Positions 23,943 to 37,098 of a stretch of DNA of 64,000 nt are shown piece after piece. The notes beneath the pieces were generated by a model. It saw only the letters and a program-made list of their open reading frames with translations. It was not told the DNA's origin and did not search any database. The translations under genes were made by a program, and so were the position numbers. This DNA is from Allium sativum. Taxonomy: Eukaryota; Streptophyta; Magnoliopsida; Asparagales; Amaryllidaceae. The stretch covers positions 95,128,599 through 95,192,598 of the forward strand of contig CM060911.1 of the NCBI GenBank assembly GCA_030737875.1, in the 5' to 3' direction. Position 1 is the first letter of the stretch; each line of letters opens with the position of its first letter.

Positions 23943-24740
23943 TCGCAAGCTTCTGTTTGCAGAGTCCTTATTCTCTGTAAACAAAAGCCGTCGGTTTCCA
24001 TGAAAACCCCCAAAATATCAAAACCTTAATCTAAAAATTCTTTGAAAAACAAAGGATTTTTACTACAATCTCAAACAAATCAATATCAACTCTTTCTCAT
24101 CACTTTGGCACCATCAATTTCATCATTCTCCACCTTAAACCCATCAAATTTGGCAATTTTGTTGGTTTAGCAAATTAGTGGAATTGGTTGATGATGGAAG
24201 AGAAATCATTGAAGACACTAGCGCCGCGAGTGGGTTACATAGGAGAAAAGTTTCGCGAAATAGTCGAAAAACGATTGAAAGCGAAGAAGGTGGCTATGGA
24301 GCAAGGAAGGAGACAACAATCACACTAGAAACTTAAAATAATTAACATTTTTAATAACTAACATTTGTTATATCAACTACCAACTATCAAACTAGAAAGG
24401 ATATGAAGTTCTTAAGGAAAACAAAAGATTTAAAACAATTAATTATGCATATATAATTTTATATACACGACAAAAATAAAAAAGGAGTTCCGGTAATTCT
24501 GTGATGTAAAAGCAAATTTAAAACTTAAAAATAAAAAACAAAGTTACAACTATAATTTTAAAACTATAAAAAATAAGTAACCTAATGTTAAGATAAAAAA
24601 CAAATTTACAAACTTAAACAAAATTAACAAATTTAAAAAATATATTTCCCAACTTCAAAAATCAATGAATTTAAAAATAAGAAACAAATTTAAAAATCCC
24701 TTTTATATGAGATTTTTATCCATAAGGACAAACTTAACCA
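23942..24740. other. Intergenic, no confident gene
   Basis: This holds pyrimidine-rich then A-rich sequence. A 46-codon open frame at 24191-24331 (MMEEKSLKTLAPRVGYIGE...) is basic and charged, but has no recognisable domain or gene context. From about 24420 on the sequence is a low-complexity run of AAATTTAAAA words. Confidence 0.35.
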
Positions 24741-24908
24741 AAAATTTATCCATAAGGACAAGAGCCTAAAATTTTAACCACAAGTAGAGTAGTACAATTT
24801 TTAGTGTAAAGGGAGGAATTCAAGGGCCCACCATCATTTCATATTTTACACTAAAGTTTGTTCTTATGGTTAAATTTTTTGCCTCTTGTCCTTATTGATA
24901 ATTTATTT
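24741..24908. mobile_element. Foldback/MITE-like inverted repeat
   Basis: Two arms of about 60 bp face each other: ATAAGGACAAGAGCC and AATTTTAACCACAAG on the left, against ATAAGGACAAGAGGC and AATTTAACCATAAG on the right read on the other strand, with TTTAGTGTAAA at the inner edge of both. The spacer is about 35 bp. Part of the outer arm is also repeated directly at 24716-24735. No clear target duplication was found. Confidence 0.6.
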
Positions 24909-25847
24909 GTTACTTTTTTCCTTTACAGTATTTTTCTGTAAAGAAAAAAAAAATATTTAGAAAATAAGAATTTTACTTGAGTTAATAATAAAAAATATAT
25001 CCAACTAGATTTGTAAAATATATAGCTGCAATTTGCGTGTATAGTAATGGTTTGTGCTTGTTATTTTGTATTATTAAATCGATAATACTAGTTCAACCGG
25101 CGTTTTCTTACCGGGTAATTGCGGAAGAAACAGGAGCTGCACATTTTTACAACATCCCATGATTTACGGTGTGAAATTACGTGCATGCCCCTATTATTCT
25201 TAGTGTTTTGTCTGCACCGTGCATTTCAATCGGTTTTGGGGCCGGTCAATCTAGCACTATCCTTATTAAATAGACATGTACAACACTGACCGTTTGCAAT
25301 CAAACTGCTAGCAGCAGTAGCGTGCGCGAATGTTGTGGCAATCGTGAGGCCTTCTCAGATAAGTTTGGGTAGTGCTAGAAAGTTCGAATTTTTTTTTTGT
25401 TAAAAAGTAAGAAACGGAAGTAATTCCGGAATTCAGGGGGGTAAGCATTGAATTCAGAAGGGGTATTTATGTAATTCAAGGGGTGAACCTCCTAATTTTT
25501 TGTCTTTGGTGTACTTTTTGACAAAAACTTTTTTTGGTCATAGTAGCATTTTTAATAAATTTAGGGGCCTCGGTATTTAAAAAAAATTAATAAATTAAAT
25601 ACGCGGGTTCACTGTTTTCTCTTTAGTGGGGCCACGATTGCTATCAGTTTCGTTTGTATTCAATGAAAAAGAATTAACTCCATGTTCTGGAAATTGGAAA
25701 TAGTCGAAGCATCAGGATCCATGGTCACGGCGTCTCACACAACCGCGATTATTCATTTAATCAAATTGATTTAATTAAATTCGTGACAATTAATTTCTAA
25801 AATACACTAGAACCTTCATGAACCATGGAGGCCAACGGAATTTACTG
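24909..25847 (+). promoter_or_regulatory. Upstream region of the reductase gene
   Basis: This is non-coding sequence between the foldback element and the TATA box. I see no terminal-repeat structure or open frame. It includes a T-run at 25391 and a GC-richer part at 25090-25370. It should hold the promoter of the downstream gene, but no specific regulatory site can be assigned by eye. Confidence 0.4.
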
Positions 25848-25853
25848 TATAAA
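25848..25853 (+). promoter_or_regulatory. TATA box of the reductase gene
   Basis: TATAAA sits in the context ACTGTATAAAGGG, 75 bp upstream of the start codon. This would place the transcription start near 25880 and give a 5' UTR of about 40 bases, which is usual for a plant gene. Confidence 0.65.
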
Positions 25854-25922
25854 GGGAATGCATATCTCTGTGAAATCGACAACAAATCGAGGGAAGAAAA
25901 ACCTAGACCGAGCAGGTAAACC

Positions 25923-28169
<2,247 letters not shown>

Positions 28170-28479
28170 TTGAAGAAGGGTTGTACGCAGTTATGTCTTT
28201 GTTTTGAGTTGTTTTTGATCTTATGGTTGTTTTTGTTATTTTAGTGTTTACTTGAAGTGCTATGAACTGAAATATACTTTTCGATTTTGCCCATATTATT
28301 CCATATAAAATTTGCAGTGTTACTTGATAAAGTGAAAAACAGAGTGAATTAATCACTCCTTTAGTCTTAATTTTATTTTAGAAGAACAAACATTTCAACT
28401 AAATGCATCGTACAGTCAAAAAATCGATTTGAAGAAGGATCTTTTCATATAATGATGATATATAGTTTTGTTTTTACCG
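28170..28479 (+). other. 3' UTR and downstream flank of the reductase gene
   Basis: T/G-rich sequence follows the stop codon (TTGTTTTGAGTTGTTTTTG and similar), as expected for a plant 3' UTR. No canonical AATAAA is present. AATATA-like words near 28271 are possible near-upstream elements. The flank runs to the hAT-type insertion. Confidence 0.45.
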
Positions 28480-28487
28480 GTTGTTTC

Positions 28488-29540
28488 TAGGGATGAACAA
28501 GGTTTGATCTGATGTGGTTTGGATCACACTGCATTAAACAGTTGATTAAAAAATACAAACTATTATACTAACGTTTGAATTAGTGTTCGAATTTATTGTA
28601 ATACGGTTTGGTTTTAGTTCGATCTGGTTTGAATCCATATAGGGGTGTTAATAGGGCAGGGCAATCCGTTGTATGGTTCGGTCGCTTGTATTCGTACGAT
28701 TATCATTTAGGACATGATTTAGAACAAGAAAAGTATATGAAAGTATATTCATTTGAAAATGCTCGAGAATTTTTTTTATTATTGGAATATTATTCGTCCA
28801 TTGTTGGCTTGTACGAGCAATGTCCAAGCAAATTCCTTGTCCGATTGGTGTACCTTCGAAAGTCTTATAGGACAGAAAACGAACATCCCTCTGTTCGGTC
28901 TAATCCACCCAATTAACACCCGTAAACTCATATTAAATATGAAATAAGATAATTACTTCCATCAATAATCAATTTACAACTGCATAACGTTGTCACTCAA
29001 AAGTTAAAACATACGGTATAATCATGAATTGAAAGTTTAGTTTCTAACTGTATTATTAGTATTATTACTTCAATTTTACATTTAATGAAAAGTAAAATTG
29101 TATTAGTATATTAGCCAATCATGAAGCATCGACGTTAATTAATACGTAAATATTAAGTAAAATAACTCAAATAAGGTTATAAGTAGGATTATCCAAAAAA
29201 TGTTATGAAAACTATTATGCTGGAGTTGTAGATTTTTCTTTTGTGATAACAATTATTGTTAATATAACAACATACGCTAAAAAAATAATATGCATCGTTA
29301 AAATAAAAAAATCAGACAAGAGTTAGTTATAATTTTTATCATAAGATTATCAGTGTAGGTATCCGATTCGCCTTGGTTTTATACTTTCGGATCAACAATT
29401 CAAGTCATAACCGAACCGTATCAATGCGGATTGGTTCAGTTTGGGGTATTTGCTTTAGAGAGAAGATTTGGTAAACACATCGTTTTTACGGTTCCATCTA
29501 GGCGGTTTCTGTATTGCGGTGTAGTTTATGTCCACTCCTA
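28488..29540. mobile_element. hAT-type non-autonomous element, 8-bp TSD
   Basis: A 1,053-bp element with short inverted ends: TAGGGATGAACA on the left and TAGGAGTGGACA on the right when read on the other strand. It is flanked by an exact 8-bp duplication, GTTGTTTC, at 28480-28487 and 29541-29548, as expected for hAT transposition. Near both ends GGTTTGG/GATCTG-like words resemble each other. It lies about 320 bp downstream of the reductase stop codon. There is no transposase, and the 102-codon frame at 28608-28916 has no recognisable domain. Confidence 0.75.
28641..28922. mobile_element. Nested MITE-like element inside the hAT element
   Basis: The ends are inverted repeats: GGGTGTTAATAGGGC on the left against GGGTGTTAATTGGGT on the right read on the other strand, about 280 bp apart. 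The ends resemble hAT-type short elements. No clear target duplication is visible, so it may instead be part of the outer element's own structure. Confidence 0.4.
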
Positions 29541-29548
29541 GTTGTTTC

Positions 29549-30448
29549 TATGACTAAGTTTTGAAAAGATCACATTTGATGCCAAAATAGCTCGAAGATT
29601 TATCCTATAAAATAAAATACTGTTAGATAAACAGGTAAAAAAGGAAACAAGTTAGCCATATTTAATAAAATTTCTTATGATTAGAGACGTCAGGTTAAAG
29701 GTAATAATTTGTTCAGTTCAAAACGCATGCAACAAAATATGGTACACACATGTAATAACTCATTCTTCATCATTGGAAGCTAAATGCTATATATGTTGTA
29801 GTTATATCTAGTTTCAACTTTCAGGGATGGAAAATCGAATGTTATTTAACCATAACATCAAATAACAGGAAGTATGAAAAATTTGAAAAAAGCATTGATT
29901 GAAATAAATATTCATTCATACAACCTATTGCATAATTCATTTAGAGAAAATATAAGTTATAACAAAATTTACTTCAAGAGCAACATATGATGATGCTCCC
30001 TCAGATGATCAAAATATAAATAATGGCAGTTATAAACATGTCGATACATACAATCGAAAGAAAAAAGAAAACACAACGGAACTCCTAAACAACTATAGTG
30101 TCCTGGTTGCCTCCGAAAGCTTATTCTTAGAAGAACCCTGGAAGTTCTTAATCCTTGGTCTACTCAGTTGATTACCCAAGAGTTTAAGGGAAAAAAACAT
30201 AAACTACGGATCAGCCAAAAAGACTAATATAAATAATAACTTATCTACCCAGCACCATCAATATCTAATAAGACCGCATTGCATAGTGGAATGTGTTGCA
30301 GTATGTGTTTCGCTCTCGTTGGGATCACATTACGAAACCATCAATAACAACATTAATTATGCAATTCTCAATAGTTTCTCTTATCCAATTATACTCTCTT
30401 TTTGTGTTTTCGCAAAGAATAGTAGGCCACGGAATCTCATTCTATAAT
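29549..30448 (-). repeat. Fragment of a giant gypsy LTR, minus orientation
   Basis: At about 30080-30330 the words ACAACGGAAC, ACCCAAGAGTTTAAGGGAAA, AAACTACGGATCAG and TAATAAGACCGCATTGCATA occur in the same order as in the LTRs at 37099-42597 (near 37370-37600) and 49332-53483 (near 49500-49800). This is therefore a diverged LTR piece of the same kind. Its ends are not defined, and 29549-30000 shows nothing recognisable. Confidence 0.5.
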
Positions 30449-31222
30449 TGTTGACCAGCCATTTGACAAGGCCGTCAAGATTATATAAATGCCAAGAATC
30501 CTGAAGGAACCTTCATGAAGAGTAGCCTCGTTTCGACCCACAAATGGGCTCGGCCAAGAATTTAGCCGACCCGAGCTAATACCGCACAAACTAATTGACA
30601 AATGACTACCACGACCCGACTCGATGATCATTCGGGTCGATCAAGACATAGGTCATCCTGAATCCAGAGCTTCTTTGCAAGAGAAAGATGTTCTGTATGC
30701 AAATGGTTTAGATCGAATAATGGTCGGCTTGATCAAGTTGAATCGAACCCGTTTCTACATGAAATATCTCCCTGAAGACTTGTTCTTTCTCCTATTTGAC
30801 CGCTTTCAACCTTCCAAGATACCACCTGTCATTGTATAACTGGGTCATATCTTTCCACGTGAAAAGAACGCTTCTTCAGATTTTTCTATGATCTCGAGAT
30901 GAGCGACACACGTCCTAGTTGACCCAAGCATTGTAGCATCTATAAATTGCCCCCTACGACTTCAGAGAAAGGACATTTTGACCAATCTCTTGCATCTTAG
31001 TACTGTTATAATGTTGTACTTGAGATTAGTCATTGAAATTACCACTTGTACTCAGACTTCTCATATAACCAAGAGATTATAAAGTAGACGTAGGCTCATT
31101 AACTCCAAACCACTATAAATTGGCGTGCGATTGTATTTCTCTTCATTTTTAATTTACTAATCTTCACTTTTATTCTTTACATTCTTATTTCTTCGGTGTT
31201 GTGCCATTTTTTGGTGTCAATA
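30449..31222 (+). repeat. 5' LTR of Tat-like gypsy element
   Basis: A 774-bp LTR starting TGTTGACCAGCC and ending GGTGTCAATA, related to 1259-1977. A TATA box lies in CATCTATAAATTGCC near 30950. The downstream sequence TTTGGTGCATTC is the likely primer-binding site, and a gag N-terminus follows. Matching coding sequence (protease onward) reappears at 48113 on the same strand, so this may be the 5' LTR of the element that hosts the large nest. Confidence 0.6.
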
Positions 31223-31463
31223 CTTTGGTGCATTCATTAAGAGTTGAACTCAAGGCATCTTAAGGATTTTTCTCAACTTTTTTATCACCAAATCCGAGGC
31301 GAAATTCCAAGTTTCTTTCAACATCAACAAACAATGGTTTCTAAGACTTCAGCGCGTGCTTCCGGGAAACAACAACTGCAGCAAGCTCCAACACCTTCAG
31401 CGACGAATCCAGCACTCGGTCCGACCCAGGTTAGGTCGACCATTTTGGGTTCGACATCGGTCC
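31223..31463 (+). pseudogene. Tat-like gag N-terminus, cut by insertion
   Basis: After the LTR a short leader precedes an open frame MVSKTSARASGKQQLQQAPT from 31334, rich in S, T, P and Q as gag N-termini often are. It runs only to 31463, where a new LTR begins with TGTAACAACCCGG. The rest of gag is not found at 48113, so most of the capsid region has been lost. Confidence 0.5.
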
Positions 31464-31684
31464 TGTAACAACCCGGATTTTTGGGTAACCAGGAAGTAAG
31501 GATTTAATGGGTTCTGTGATTCTTAAGATAATATGTTGGCGATACGAGTTTGTAAGACTAACTCGTATGACATTTAAATAAGAAAATAAAGCTTTGAGCA
31601 TTCCTAAACCGAGTATTTGGAATAAATATATATAACTTGGTTATAATATGGGATTTATTCCAATATACATTATCATTTTAAAAT

Positions 31685-32663
31685 GGTAAATTTTATTCTC
31701 ATACACGTTTTAATCAGCTAATCCACCCTAAAAAAATAGGATCTTTGACTTTTAATAACATTTAAAATTTAATCAGTTTGTCCACTTAAAAACGTAAATA
31801 TCTTCTTCTTCTCTGTTCTGCTTCGTATAGTTCTTCTCCCTAAAATCCTACGTCTAAATCTAAGTCTAGGTGGAGTACATCATTCAAATTAAACACAGTA
31901 AGTAGTTTGTTTATTTTTAGTTTAAAGTTGATTAAATGTATGCAAAATTGTATTCTTAACCATTACTACATAGAATTATTGTTAGTTATGTTTTGAATCT
32001 TGATAGAAACATGTTTGAAAAAAGCAGTCCAGCTATGTGTTTCTATCGTTTTGGTTGCGTTCTAATGTAGGTATATTTCAACTATGTAAATTTTTTTAGC
32101 GAGCTCTATAATGGGCAAGTAGCATACACATAAAGAAACCAATAGTGCAGAACAGGTTAAAATTGTTTATAATATTTGCTAGATATGATGCCTCAAAAAG
32201 AAAGGCATGGTAGTGTGTTATAAAACATAGAATGTGTTATTACTATTTTCTACCCAAATGCAACACAAATTCACAGAACACGTATTGAATATAAAGTTGT
32301 AGTATTAAGAGAACAATGGCCTTGCACTACATCTTGAAGATCACCCGGAACAACTTGGTTGAGTATTACTTTCTGTTGATTTTTCTACGTTATGATCATT
32401 ACCCTCTAATCCAAGGAGCAAATTGAACGCATAATCTAAGTTTCCATTATTGAATTTACGAAGCGGACTTGAGGATTTTTCAGGATCAGATAGAAACATC
32501 GGCTTTAGGAAACATCAATTTGAAGACAATAGATTTGTGGATTAGCATGAAAATTTTAAGTTAATCCACTCGTGGATTAACTTACAAATTAGTAGTGGAC
32601 CAACTTATTAAAGTAAAACGGTGGATTAACAAATGGAATGTGTGGATGAAAATAAAATTTAGC
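31685..32663. mobile_element. Mutator-like MITE, diverged copy
   Basis: A 979-bp relative of 9813-10836 in the same orientation. The left end is GGTAAATTTTATTCTCATAC and CAGCTAATCCACC. The right end on the other strand is GCTAAATTTTATTTTCATCC and GTTAATCCACC. The palindrome TTAATCCACTCGTGGATTAA is present near 32565. The flanking 9-mers TTTTAAAAT (31676-31684) and TTTCAAGAT (32664-32672) agree at seven of nine positions, so this is an older insertion than the copy with a perfect duplication. Confidence 0.7.
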
Positions 32664-34654
32664 TTTCAAGATTGTAATTAAATTCTTTTGGGGAATATCG
32701 AAAATATAAAATATTGATTGGGAATCAATACTTAAAGGGGAAAATATGTTTTCAATATTTGAGATTAATTATTGGCTGTAATTATTAAATCATTAATTGA
32801 GGTTTTAAATACTGGATGTATCTTTGATAATGATATCAGAAGAGGAAGTCTGTTTAAATCATATTAATGAATATAAGTGCACGTGTGGCTTTTAGAATGT
32901 TAATAAATGAATTAATTGGATAGTTGAATATATGAGAATATAAAGTATTGATGTGAATCAATATTTATAGTCTGGGTGAATGTTATTATTGTTAATAATA
33001 AATTTAATTTATTGAGTAATAAAGTATACAATAGCATTGTTGTGGCAATAAATTGGGAAAATTTGTGTTTTTAAATACCAGCAATACATATAAACATATG
33101 TGCGTATTCTTGGATTGAAGTAATGAAATGAGAAGTGATTATGATATAATTACTGAGTTAAAACCGTTTTATTATGGTTTGTTAACAATAATTGCAAGTA
33201 TTTGTTGATCAAAGCAACAAGTGTGATTTTGGGTTATGATATATATACATATTGTTATATGAATTTTTAAGTGTCAAAAATTGTTGTATTCAATAATAAA
33301 ATAAAATAAAAATATGTGTTTTGATTTGTTTAGTGATTTTTTATTTCAAATAAATCATTGTGATAAGTTATTTTTGTTGTGTACAAAGATTACAAGTCTC
33401 GTTGTAAGAAGACAAACAAGTTTTGATTGTAAAATAAACATTTTGATGAAGATGTTGATATTAGTGTATTTGTGTCTAGTGGGATAATAAATAAATATTA
33501 AAAAGGTGATTTGGTCTTAATTCTAGAGTGTGTATTTGTATTTATAGATTAAAAACAATGTGTTTTGTATGTTTTGTAATTTAATTGAACAAGTTTAGCT
33601 TAATTAAGTTGTAAATGTGTGTTTAATACTTAACATAGTGTATTTAGGTTTAATTTGGGCCTTGGTTGGATGTCCAACCCATTACCCCCTTTGTATTCGG
33701 TTCTGGAGTATTCGTTGAAGAGAGAGAGAGAGAAAGAAAAAAGAACGATAGTTTTTCTCTTCCTTCCTCCTCCATCTATCGGAAACCTTTCCAGTGAGAA
33801 ATCATGGCCTCCTCCCCCATCTTTCCTCCAAAAACTCAATGAATGCTCTCATTTTAAGTATGATTAGATTATTGCTTGTTATCTCTTGATTGCTCAGCCT
33901 AGATCTAAGCTCTAATCCATCTTCAATGAAAGGAAAAAAAATCAAATTAAGAAGGATTGGGGTTTTTTAAAAGAGAAAAGGTGTTGCATATCTTTCTTTT
34001 GTTGCTACATGTTCCTTCTTGGCCTCCTATAGCTCCAAATCAAGGGGATTTCACCTAAAAAGCCAATCAAGGTGAGTTTATTTACTCACACATTATAATT
34101 TACATTTATTTTTATTTATTTATTTAAGTCTTGCTGAGTTGAGTTGGAATTATTTTTTTCATGAAGCTTTTTCTTATTTTGCATTGTTGAAAACACAGCC
34201 AAACCCTCACTTTGAGCCTTCGTAACTCTCTGATTAATAAGTCTTTTGGTGTGATTCTTTTTGCATATTGTTGCTCATTATCTTGTGAGTTTATCTGCAA
34301 ATGTTGGTGAGATTTCAAGTTGATTTGTGTGGGTAAACGGGTCAACAAAGTAAGGGTTTTGCTGCGATTTTGACCTAAAACAAAACAGCGCCCAGGTCCG
34401 ACTTTGGGGTGCTGTATCTCCTTCGTTTTTTTAATCAGAGTTGAGTGATTTTTTTTTGTTTCGAAGCTTGGAATCTTGTCTATAATAGTGCAAATTTTGG
34501 TATCATTACGGGTTGATTTGGATGGGCAAACATGTTGCTAAAGTTAGGGTTTCGTCGTGGTTGTTGTTCATTTTGTTCAAATTGATGAAATCACAGCCAA
34601 AGTGTAAATTTGGGCTATTATAACTTCATGGTCCTTTATCCGATTTGAGTGATT

Positions 34655-34945
34655 TTTTTTATTGAGAGACATATTATTCTAGTTTGCGCACATCGAATTT
34701 TAGACCAATCGGACATCGTTTGGTCATTCAAAACTAGCTTTAAAGTCGTAACCAGAAGCGATTTTAAATCAGGTCAAAATTAGAGTATGAGTCCATGTTT
34801 GAAGCTCTGTATCTTCTCCGTATAACATCGGAATTCAGCGATTCTTTTTTTTTATTGAAAGACATACTATCCTAGTTTGTGCATGTCGAATTTTAGACCA
34901 ATCGGACATCGTTTGGTCATGCCGAACTAACCTCAAAGTTGCAAC
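34655..34945 (+). repeat. Direct duplication within LTR
   Basis: Two copies of about 110 bp, 34655-34765 and 34838-34945, share GAATTTTAGACCAATCGGAC, then ATCGTTTGGTCAT, with GAGTGATT/CAGCGATT before a T-run. It is a diverged tandem duplication inside the LTR. Confidence 0.75.
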
Positions 34946-37003
34946 AAGAATTGGTTTCTTGGTGCACTTTTGAGCCACGATATATGTTTTTCGTGATTTT
35001 TCTATGGGTTTGTGATTTGTTTTACCATCATATTGATTTAATAAGCCAAATTTATATTTTGTATATCCCAAACTCCATATTTTGGGAAATTTGTGATGAT
35101 TCATGGTTGACATCTTAAGGTGATTGAGCACACTTCGCACGTTTTAGACTAATTTTGAAAATATATGAATATATATCAATTTCTTATAGCTTTGAGGCTA
35201 AAGAGTTTATGGTTTTAGTTTTAGAATATAAATGGCCTCAAAATAATAGTATGAAAATCTATTTTTAACTAAAAAGAATTCAAGGAAGAAAACACCATAA
35301 TTTCAAATAATCGTTTTATATGTGGCTTTACTAATTCAAATATTTTCTTATATATAAACTATACTATCTTGCACCCTTCAAGATAATGTATTAGATATTA
35401 AACGACATTGTATACTCCGTGGTATGGGACACTGATATATAAGAAGTTGGTTAATTCCAATATAGTTAGATTGAATCTAATGATTTGGTGTTCTCAATGA
35501 TTTGGGTGCTTTCGATGGTTTGGTGTTTTCGATGTTTTCAATTGCGAAGCTGATAAGCAGCTAGTGAACCAGTAGTGAGAACATGTGGTATGGGACACAT
35601 TGTTAACACTGCTCGGGTTACTGAATGTGAGTCAGTGACGCATATTGTGTTCGTTAAGCCAGTACTTTGCTTCGGTGGGAAGCTGACACTCGGGGGGGAG
35701 TCATGTAGACGTATTCACTTGACCGGGGGGTCATGATACACTCGGCCGGGGCGGTCGCAGTGATGGATGCCTAACTTGAATACGTATAAGTACTGAGCTA
35801 AGCTCGGGGGGAGCTATATTATTATGTGGTTGCACGTGCATATTTAATTCTAATGGATCCATATTTTGATGAGATTTTGTGATTTGATCTATACGATCAT
35901 ACATTGAAGATTATTGGAGTTTAAATTTACATAAACATTTGCGATTTTCTATATTGGAGTGTGATGCTCCTTTGTGATATTTGACTCACTTAAGTTATAT
36001 GATGATTTTTGTTTGATAATTCATGGTTATTGCTCGGGAGGAGCAACATTATAGCTAGGGATAGGCTTTATTATTACGGCATGGGTAAATTCCTTATGAT
36101 TTCTTTTATTATTTGGGTTCGATGATTTTAACTTGATTGGGATGATCGTACATTCGTATAGAGCAATTGGATTTCTAATCCAATATATTTTGAGATTTAG
36201 ATACTTTGGAGTGGGATACTCCTTTTATTGATAATTTAACTCGTTAGAGACGTATATGCTAATTTTGATGGAATTGGTGTTATGTTTCCATAGTGGCTCG
36301 AGTGTGGTGATATACTTAGCCTAGATCTAGTCCTTGAGACTTATATATTTATCTCTTTAGTTATGTCATGTGAACTGAAACCAACTAATCCCTTTATGTC
36401 ATCATATTCACAACTCTTAGGGTAAAGAGTTTTATATCTTGTGCTTATTTATTTCTTATACTGATTTGTAAACTAGACTGACCCGTGTGTGTATTCCTCG
36501 AATCGGGTCAGACCGAGATATTTCAGGTGCAGTCACTGAGTTTGACGTTTGCATCCATTCCTTTGAGTTATGTTATCTGTTGAAGCTTCCAATCGGGTTC
36601 GAGTTCTAGTGTTTTCTATTGATTCATTATCGAGCTCTCTATTATTTTATTTTTGTAACATATTGTAAGAGAATGAGTCGTATCTATTCTTTTGTAGCAC
36701 ATGTAATTGTTGTACTCTAATGATGTAATATTATGCAACTATTCTGTGATCTGTGATAGTGTAATTATATGTACTATGTTCTGAGCTGATTCTAGAATCA
36801 CTGTAGAACTGTACTACATAAAGTATTAAGTATGTCTAGCCTCTTGAAAAAAATAAAATAGCAATCACTTTATCGACATACTTAGAACTTGCTAATGCAA
36901 TTCTACGAGTGGTCACCCTTAATCGACCCTATTCTCCGCTCTAATAGACAGCATTATCTAGTAATGCTCTTTATTTGGGTGGGCCTTAGGGTGGGGCATT
37001 ACA

Positions 37004-37098
37004 AAATCGTATCAGAACAAAGGTTCAAGACAAAGTATATTAAGCACAGAACAGAACCATAATAGTGTATGTGTTACAACGTGGAAGGATAACAGTCA
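37004..37098 (+). other. Primer-binding site and internal stub of the giant-LTR element
   Basis: TCGTATCAGAAC at 37007-37018 matches the tRNA-iMet site TGGTATCAGAGC at 9 of 12 positions. About 80 bp of internal sequence follow before the next LTR starts at 37099, preceded by AGTCA. The rest of this element has been displaced or deleted. Confidence 0.55.

Larger units (their letters stand above)
31464..37003 (+). repeat. Giant LTR (5' LTR, plus strand) with inserted MITE
   Basis: The LTR starts TGTAACAACCCGG and ends GGTGGGGCATTACA. It is directly followed by a tRNA-iMet-like primer-binding site, which marks it as a 5' LTR. Its 5,540 bp include the Mutator-like MITE at 31685-32663, leaving about 4.5 kb of original LTR. 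It holds a polypurine/pyrimidine transcript-leader-like stretch at 33718-33840, a diverged direct duplication (34655-34765 and 34838-34945), and a G-tract-rich block (35690-35815). No 3' LTR mate was found. Confidence 0.65.

Noticed and set aside
33655..33867. Overlapping 70-codon plus- and minus-strand frames
   Set aside because: Purine/pyrimidine-rich LTR leader sequence (GAGAGAGA run) gives chance open frames; no domain.
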